From Granulosicoccaceae bacterium (GTDB lineage Bacteria > Pseudomonadota > Gammaproteobacteria > DAOVJZ01): a stretch of 10,434 nt of DNA. Positions within the stretch are counted from its first letter, which is position 1; each line of letters opens with the position of its first letter. The position numbers and the translations under genes are program-made. The stretch covers positions 1 through 10,434 of the forward strand of contig DAOVJZ010000034.1 in assembly GCA_030632035.1 (NCBI GenBank), given 5' to 3'. Shown here piece by piece: positions 5,624 to 10,434 of the stretch. The notes under the pieces are model-generated. The model was not told the DNA's origin, made no database searches, and was given only the letters and a program-made list of their open reading frames with translations.

Positions 5624-8203
5624 ATGGCCAAGAAAAAAGACACTAAAGCCGAAAATAAAAAAAAGCAGAAGCAGAGCAAGCCAGAAAATACCAAAGGACT
5701 GATGACAATTGATCGACTGATCATGCGTATTTTTCTATTTGCCTCCATTTTATTGGTGATCGCTGCAGCTGCGACTCATTTCATGAGCTCGATTCGCGCC
5801 AATGATTTCAGATTACAACAAAGTGAAGTCACTGCAAATGGTTTAGCCGGTCAGGCCAGTGCAGTTATTAATGGTTACAAGGGTGTGATGAGTGCGTTGG
5901 TAAAAGATGCCGACATTATCAGCGCGGTCTCCAGTAACAATGACTCTGCTATGGTTGCCAAAGAACAAGAACTGGCAACGTTGTTTCCTTCTGCTGCAAG
6001 AATCAAATTGCTCGGAACAGGCTCTCATGAAGTAGATACCACCGTGACACCTCATTTGGGCTATGCCTGTATTGCCATGGTTGAACAGGCAGAAAAACAA
6101 AAAGGCAAAGTGGCAACAGAAGTACATCAATTGGGCAACAAGCATCAGCATATCGATATTATTCAACGAGTCATGTCATCAGATAGACAAAGCATTGCCG
6201 GCACCTTACTGGTTAGCTTAAAAGTACCTGAGTTTAAACAGGTATTAAGCAAAACTAATCTCGGCGGTGGTTACATGGAATTGCGTCAGTACACGGGTAC
6301 CGAGTTTGTTGCATTAACTAAAGTGGGAAACAATGGATTGGCTTCTAATGTTCCAGATGCCATTGTGAATGTAGCAGGCACAACATGGAAAGTAGCTTAT
6401 TGGGGTGCAGCGATGAACTGGAGTCTGTTGTCACCTGAACAAATAATGGTATGGGCTGTGGTATTGGGTTTAGTGCTGGTATTGGCTATCGTTGCCTTTA
6501 CATTTAAGAAAATAATCAACAATGCCGTTCGTGATGATCTGGTTGTGATTATTAATCTGGTCAAGGATCTTGCGGCAGGAAAATTAAGTTCTGATTATTC
6601 TGTGCGTTTGTATAATTTCCGGGGTGCGATTGAAAACCTGATCCGTATGGCACCGGAGTTTGGTGTGAAGAATGCAGCACCGTTTATAAAAACACCGGCA
6701 TCAGGGACAACAGAAGCACCAGAGAATGATATTAAAGCGGCATCACTGGAGCCGGAAGAAGTAGCACAAGATCTGATTTTTCAGGATAAAGAAAGTATTC
6801 AGGTGAAAGAAATTGCCGAGACAGGCAGTTCAAAAGCACCAGCCAGTATATTCAAGGCCTATGATATTCGCGGTATTGTTGGTGATACGTTAACACCGGC
6901 TATTGCATGTGATATTGGTCGTGCGATTGGCAGTGAGGCCTATGAGCGAGGACAACAAAGTATTGTTGTTGCACGTGACGGACGTTTATCTGGCCCCGAT
7001 ATTATTGAAAATCTGATTAAGGGTTTACGTGAAACCGGTCGTGATGTAATCGATATCGGCATGGTGCCAACACCGGTTTTATATTTTGCAACGCAACACC
7101 TGAAGACCGGTTCCGGCATTATGGTAACCGGCAGTCACAACCCGCCTGATTACAATGGTTTCAAAATGGTGTTAGGTAATGAAACCTTGTCCGGTGATGC
7201 TATTCAGGGTTTACGTCAACGCATTGAAGCCGGTAATTTTTTAACGGGTGAAGGCAGCCTGGAAAGTATTGATGTGGTGAATGATTATATGGAACGCATC
7301 ACCAGTGATATTAACCTTGTTCGACCCATGAAAGTGATTCTGGATTGCGGTAACGGTGTTGGTGGTGCAGTTGCCCCACGTTTATTACAGGCACTGGGTT
7401 GTGAACTGACCGAACTGTATTGTGAAGTTGATGGAAATTTCCCGAATCATCATCCTGATCCGAGTCAACCGGAAAACCTGGAAGACTTGATCAAGGCAGT
7501 GAAAGAACAAGGTGCCGATGTAGGGCTTGCACTGGACGGTGATGGTGATCGCCTTGGCGTGGTTGATGCAGATGGCAATGTGATCTGGGCTGATCGTCAA
7601 ATGATGTTGTATGCAAAAGATGTATTGTCGCGCAATGCCGGTGCCATGATTATTTATGACATCAAGTGCACAAACAATCTGGGCACCGTCATTCAGGATG
7701 CCGGAGGTACGCCACTGATGTGGAAAACCGGACATTCATTTATCAAGGCCAAACTGGCAGAGACCGGTGCACTGTTGGCAGGTGAAATGAGTGGCCACAT
7801 TTTCTTCAAGGAACGCTGGTTCGGTTTTGATGATGCGCTTTATACCGCAGGTCGTTTACTTGAAATTCTGGCTGCAGATAAACGCAGTACCACAGAAATT
7901 TTTGCGGCTTTGCCATCAGCAATCAGTACGCCGGAATTAAAGGCCAATACCGCTGAAGGTGAACAATTTAAATTTATTGAAAAATTTGTCGCACAAGCCA
8001 GTTTCGATGGTGCCGTGTTGACTACGATTGATGGTCTGCGTGCTGATTTCGAAGATGGTTGGGGACTGGTGCGTGCCTCCAATACTACACCGTGTCTGGT
8101 AATGCGGTTTGAAGCCCAGACCCCGCAGGCATTACAACGGATTCAGGAAGAGTTCCGGAAGATTATGATGGCGGTTGATCCTAATCTGTCTTTACCATTC
8201 TAG
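5624..8203 (+). CDS. algC: Membrane-anchored phosphomannomutase/phosphoglucomutase with N-terminal sensor-like domain
   Basis: An 859-residue protein in two parts. Residues 408-859 are a complete alpha-D-phosphohexomutase: KAYDIRG (411-417), the phosphoserine loop TGSHNP (502-507, S504), the Mg2+ loop DGDGDR (638-643), the sugar-specificity loop GEMSGH (720-725) and phosphate-binding RASNTTP (817-823). It interconverts mannose or glucose 6- and 1-phosphates for polysaccharide and LPS synthesis. Ahead lie a lysine-rich cytoplasmic tail (2-24), a membrane segment (about 33-54), an extracytoplasmic region of about 220 residues that looks Cache/PAS-like, a second membrane segment (about 274-297), a helical HAMP-like stretch (about 300-345) and an acidic, proline-containing linker (about 350-407). 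Long AlgC forms of this build occur in pseudomonads. The ATG has GGAG 13 bases upstream, rather far. A start at 5546 would overlap dut by 53 bases. Confidence 0.93.
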   Translation: MAKKKDTKAENKKKQKQSKPENTKGLMTIDRLIMRIFLFASILLVIAAAATHFMSSIRANDFRLQQSEVTANGLAGQASAVINGYKGVMSALVKDADIISAVSSNNDSAMVAKEQELATLFPSAARIKLLGTGSHEVDTTVTPHLGYACIAMVEQAEKQKGKVATEVHQLGNKHQHIDIIQRVMSSDRQSIAGTLLVSLKVPEFKQVLSKTNLGGGYMELRQYTGTEFVALTKVGNNGLASNVPDAIVNVAGTTWKVAYWGAAMNWSLLSPEQIMVWAVVLGLVLVLAIVAFTFKKIINNAVRDDLVVIINLVKDLAAGKLSSDYSVRLYNFRGAIENLIRMAPEFGVKNAAPFIKTPASGTTEAPENDIKAASLEPEEVAQDLIFQDKESIQVKEIAETGSSKAPASIFKAYDIRGIVGDTLTPAIACDIGRAIGSEAYERGQQSIVVARDGRLSGPDIIENLIKGLRETGRDVIDIGMVPTPVLYFATQHLKTGSGIMVTGSHNPPDYNGFKMVLGNETLSGDAIQGLRQRIEAGNFLTGEGSLESIDVVNDYMERITSDINLVRPMKVILDCGNGVGGAVAPRLLQALGCELTELYCEVDGNFPNHHPDPSQPENLEDLIKAVKEQGADVGLALDGDGDRLGVVDADGNVIWADRQMMLYAKDVLSRNAGAMIIYDIKCTNNLGTVIQDAGGTPLMWKTGHSFIKAKLAETGALLAGEMSGHIFFKERWFGFDDALYTAGRLLEILAADKRSTTEIFAALPSAISTPELKANTAEGEQFKFIEKFVAQASFDGAVLTTIDGLRADFEDGWGLVRASNTTPCLVMRFEAQTPQALQRIQEEFRKIMMAVDPNLSLPF

Positions 8204-8215
8204 ATTAATAATCTA

Positions 8216-8280
8216 AACCGCCAGGAACACCAAAAAATTATTCTGGATAACACTCTGGTCTTCCTGGCGACTTGGCGGTT
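8216..8280. repeat. Inverted-repeat element after algC with two competing foldings
   Basis: CGCCAGGAA (8219-8227) pairs perfectly with TTCCTGGCG (8261-8269), and the stem can extend past one mismatch by ACCA/TGGT (8229-8232, 8256-8259). Alternatively AACCGCCA (8216-8223) pairs with TGGCGGTT (8273-8280). The two foldings exclude each other because both use the left arm. The right arm has a 9-base internal repetition (CCTGGCGA, then CTTGGCGG). It may act as a processing or termination hairpin for algC, but no T run follows. Confidence 0.6.
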
Positions 8281-8298
8281 CAATATTAATTACTTCCT

Positions 8299-8314
8299 GT
8301 CCTTCGACAAGCTC
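8299..8314. repeat. Possible relic of a widespread intergenic repeat
   Basis: The 16 bases GTCCTTCGACAAGCTC resemble, from memory, one arm of a short palindromic repeat seen between genes in many environmental proteobacteria (CTTCGACAAGCTCAGG type). The expected inverted partner is not present here, so it would be a decayed half. Only a genome-wide count can confirm it. Confidence 0.35.
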
Positions 8315-8380
8315 TGCCCAAACGTCTAGAATGCTGGGCTATATGTGAAATCTCATTAATAAGATTTTCTGGAATCCAAC

Positions 8381-9271
8381 ATGCTTGATAAAACATCGGG
8401 AATGAATATTGCCAAGGTTCTGACGGAATCGTTGCCTTATATACAACGTTTTCAGGGTCAGACCGTGGTCATCAAATATGGCGGTAATGCCATGGTCGAC
8501 GATGCCCTGAAAAGTGGTTTCGCACGTGATGTCGTGCTCATGAAACTGGTGGGTATTAATCCCGTTATCGTACACGGTGGCGGTCCCCAGATAGGAGAAC
8601 TCCTGAAAAAGCTGGGCAAGGAAAGCAAGTTTGTTGAAGGCATGCGTGTGACTGATACCGAAACCATGAGCGTGGTGGAAATGGTGTTAGGTGGTCAGGT
8701 GAATAAGGAAATCGTGAGTCTGATTAACCAGCACGGTGGTAAGGCTGTGGGACTCACCGGTAAAGATGGCAATCTTATCAAGGCGCGTAAAATGACCTTT
8801 ACCCGTAACGCACCTGAGATGAATACCCCTGAAATTATAGACATAGGCCATGTTGGCGAAGTGGCCGAGATCGATCCGGATGTGGTTGATATGCTGATCA
8901 ATGATGACTTTATTCCGGTGATTGCGCCGATTGGTGTGGATGAAAAAGGCCAAGCCTACAATATTAATGCGGATTTAGTAGCGGGTCGTATGGCAGAAAC
9001 CCTATGTGCCGAGAAGTTAATATTGTTGACTAATACGCTGGGTCTGCTAGATAAAGAGGATAAGCTTTTAACAGGGCTCGACTCCGGGCAAGTCGATGAA
9101 CTGATAAAAGACGGGACCATACAAGGAGGCATGCTACCGAAGATCCGCTGTGCGCTGGATGCTGTACATGCTGGCGTAACGAGTTCACACATTATTGATG
9201 GTCGTGTAGAACATGCGGTTCTTCTGGAGATTTTTACAGACGAAGGAGTGGGAACACTAATCAAGTCGTAA
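8381..9271 (+). CDS. argB: Acetylglutamate kinase
   Basis: A 296-residue cytoplasmic kinase that phosphorylates N-acetyl-L-glutamate with ATP, the second step of arginine synthesis. Visible amino-acid-kinase elements are VVIKYGGNAM (29-38, K32), IVHGGGPQIG (63-72), RVTD (89-92), AYNINADLVAGRM (192-204) and GGMLPKI (249-255, K254). The N-terminal helix NIAKVLTESLPYI (9-21) is the extension that in Pseudomonas and Thermotoga enzymes forms the hexamer and allows feedback inhibition by arginine. Inhibition is therefore expected here (inference). The ATG at 8381 suits that N-terminus, although only a weak TGGAA precedes it; ATG 8402 is an alternative that would remove the start of the helix. The gene is 177 bases after algC and 25 before slmA. 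Confidence 0.97.
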   Translation: MLDKTSGMNIAKVLTESLPYIQRFQGQTVVIKYGGNAMVDDALKSGFARDVVLMKLVGINPVIVHGGGPQIGELLKKLGKESKFVEGMRVTDTETMSVVEMVLGGQVNKEIVSLINQHGGKAVGLTGKDGNLIKARKMTFTRNAPEMNTPEIIDIGHVGEVAEIDPDVVDMLINDDFIPVIAPIGVDEKGQAYNINADLVAGRMAETLCAEKLILLTNTLGLLDKEDKLLTGLDSGQVDELIKDGTIQGGMLPKIRCALDAVHAGVTSSHIIDGRVEHAVLLEIFTDEGVGTLIKS

Positions 9272-9296
9272 AAACAATAAAGGGGAGGGTTGAGCC

Positions 9297-9914
9297 ATGC
9301 AACTGGCAAGCACAACCGAACACCGAGGTACGCGCCGTCAACAAATCCTGGAAGCACTCGCCAGAGAGCTGGAAGTCAATCCGGGGTCGAGAATCACTAC
9401 CGCTAATCTAGCCAAATCCGTTGGCGTTTCTGAAGCTGCACTTTATCGACATTTTTCCAGTAAGGCGCGTATGTTTGACGGGTTGATTGAGTTTACCGAA
9501 GACACTATTTTCGGTTTGATCAATAAAATCCTGTCAGATGATTATGATGCGATTAAACGTTGCGATAAAATTTGTCAATTACTTTTAACATTCTCTGAAC
9601 GTAATCCTGGTATTACCCGTATCCTGATGGGTGATGCACTGGTGGGCGAAACTAGCAGGTTGCGTTCAAGGGTGGCCAAGTTGTTTGAAAGACTGGAAAC
9701 GCAATTCAAACAGGTTTTGCGTGAAGGGCAACTGCATTCAGAGATTGCGCCAGATTCACAGGTTCAAGTGGTGGCAGAGTTACTGGTATCGGTTGTAGTC
9801 GGACGCTTGAATCAATATGTGCGTACCGAGTTCATGAGAAAACCAACAGAGCAATGGGACGAACAATGGTATATGTTGTCAGCAGGGATTAACGCTGTGC
9901 AGCAACCTCTATAG
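9297..9914 (+). CDS. slmA: Nucleoid occlusion protein SlmA (TetR family)
   Basis: A 205-residue DNA-binding protein. In E. coli, SlmA bound to its chromosomal sites blocks FtsZ polymers and so prevents division over the nucleoid. The TetR-type helix-turn-helix lies at 33-56, with ITTANLAKSVGVSEAALYRH (33-52) nearly the same as E. coli. RMFDGLIEF (58-66), ERNPGITRIL (101-110) and LFERLETQ (129-136) also match, including the region around the FtsZ-binding surface. The E. coli protein has 198 residues; the extra residues here include the N-terminus. The ATG has a very strong GGGGAGGG site 7 bases upstream. It is probably transcribed with argB. Its TAG shares six bases (9909-9914) with the end of the convergent gene. 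Confidence 0.95.
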   Translation: MQLASTTEHRGTRRQQILEALARELEVNPGSRITTANLAKSVGVSEAALYRHFSSKARMFDGLIEFTEDTIFGLINKILSDDYDAIKRCDKICQLLLTFSERNPGITRILMGDALVGETSRLRSRVAKLFERLETQFKQVLREGQLHSEIAPDSQVQVVAELLVSVVVGRLNQYVRTEFMRKPTEQWDEQWYMLSAGINAVQQPL

Positions 9915-10434
9915 ACCCTTGAGTTTCTGAAAACGTGCAATATCATTTTCAAACTGTTGTGTGATGTCTCTCGTTTCCTGTTCTTTTTCTGTAATCAATA
10001 TTTTTTGACGTTCTATTTTATCTTGCGTTAAATTCATATCTTCCTGCAATATCTTGGGCAGTGCTTTACCAGATCGCTCATGATTGGCAGCCTGTTTTTT
10101 CAGTCCTTTCATTACCTTGTTCAGGCTGGTTATTTTGTCATTGGCCATTTTAATACTGGCATCAACTGCATGTAGTCTGCCATCACGTGCCATTTTCATG
10201 TCATCGATATTGCCATAGGTACTTAACAAGGCGTGATCATATCTGGCCTGAACTTCAGCCTGCCGCTTCTTTTCCTGTTCAATTATTTTCAGGCGTGCCG
10301 CTTCCTTGAGTTCTTCTTCAGTCCGGGCTCTATCTACCTTGTCGACAACACGTCCTTCTTTATTGACTTCAACATGTCCCTTCTGTGCATATTCTGGTGG
10401 CACCACATTACCGCATTCACGAATACCTTCTTTA
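9909..10434 (-). CDS. Coiled-coil protein of unknown function, possibly DUF4124-type (N-terminus cut off)
   Basis: The frame is open to the right edge of the window, so the gene begins outside it; 174 codons are visible. A GTG at 10404-10406 is not needed as a start because ECGN and other codons continue upstream. The visible part starts KEGIRECGNVVPPEYA and NKEGRVVDKV, which recalls the region after a DUF4124-like exported domain (GD..PPEYA, then N..G). This is followed by about 130 charged, mostly helical residues: one coiled-coil stretch at about EEELKEAARLKIIEQEKK and others towards the C-terminal RFQKLKGL. It has no enzyme motif. A periplasmic or envelope location is plausible if a signal peptide exists upstream. 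It converges on slmA, overlaps it by six bases, and no terminator lies between them. Confidence 0.75.
   Translation of the reverse strand, partial: KEGIRECGNVVPPEYAQKGHVEVNKEGRVVDKVDRARTEEELKEAARLKIIEQEKKRQAEVQARYDHALLSTYGNIDDMKMARDGRLHAVDASIKMANDKITSLNKVMKGLKKQAANHERSGKALPKILQEDMNLTQDKIERQKILITEKEQETRDITQQFENDIARFQKLKGL

Noticed and set aside
1..10434. CRISPR array, transposase or phage gene
   Set aside because: I saw no regularly spaced repeats, no transposase-like frames and no phage proteins in the window.

Overview
The window looks like an ordinary chromosomal segment of a gammaproteobacterium of moderate GC content. The evidence is the block rpmB-rpmG, radC, coaBC, dut, algC, argB, slmA. 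Its proteins closely resemble E. coli L33, L28, Dut and SlmA, and the algC-argB placement after dut is the Pseudomonas-type arrangement. The genus cannot be fixed from this sequence. Two c-type cytochromes suggest a respiratory, cytochrome-rich lifestyle (inference).

Layout. Bases 1-192 are the end of a cold-shock protein gene. It is followed by an unusual 85-base imperfect palindrome (227-311) and a convergent Nudix hydrolase gene. From about 830 to 2392, on the + strand, come a small VanZ-like membrane protein, a class II-like (cytochrome c'-type) cytochrome and a stand-alone DUF3365/Tll0287-like heme protein. The two cytochromes have signal peptides and one CxxCH each. A strong bidirectional terminator (2415-2435) separates them from the leftward rpmB-rpmG operon. 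radC is also leftward and diverges from coaBC across a 106-base spacer holding several perfect inverted repeats. The rightward series coaBC, dut, algC, argB, slmA then covers CoA synthesis, dUTP removal, sugar-phosphate interconversion, arginine synthesis and nucleoid occlusion. A convergent coiled-coil protein of unknown function runs off the right edge; its stop codon overlaps that of slmA.

No clearly new multi-gene system is visible. The points most worth a second look are: (1) the phosphomannomutase/phosphoglucomutase carries about 400 extra N-terminal residues with two membrane segments around a sensor-like extracytoplasmic domain; (2) the branched palindrome after the cold-shock gene; (3) two repeat-like relics in the algC-argB gap; (4) the palindromes in the radC/coaBC divergent region, where coaBC lacks a visible Shine-Dalgarno sequence and may be leaderless; (5) the paired heme proteins.

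Base composition is uneven. By hand count, bases 1561-1620 (cytochrome gene) are 19/60 G+C, while bases 3181-3240 (radC) are 40/60.
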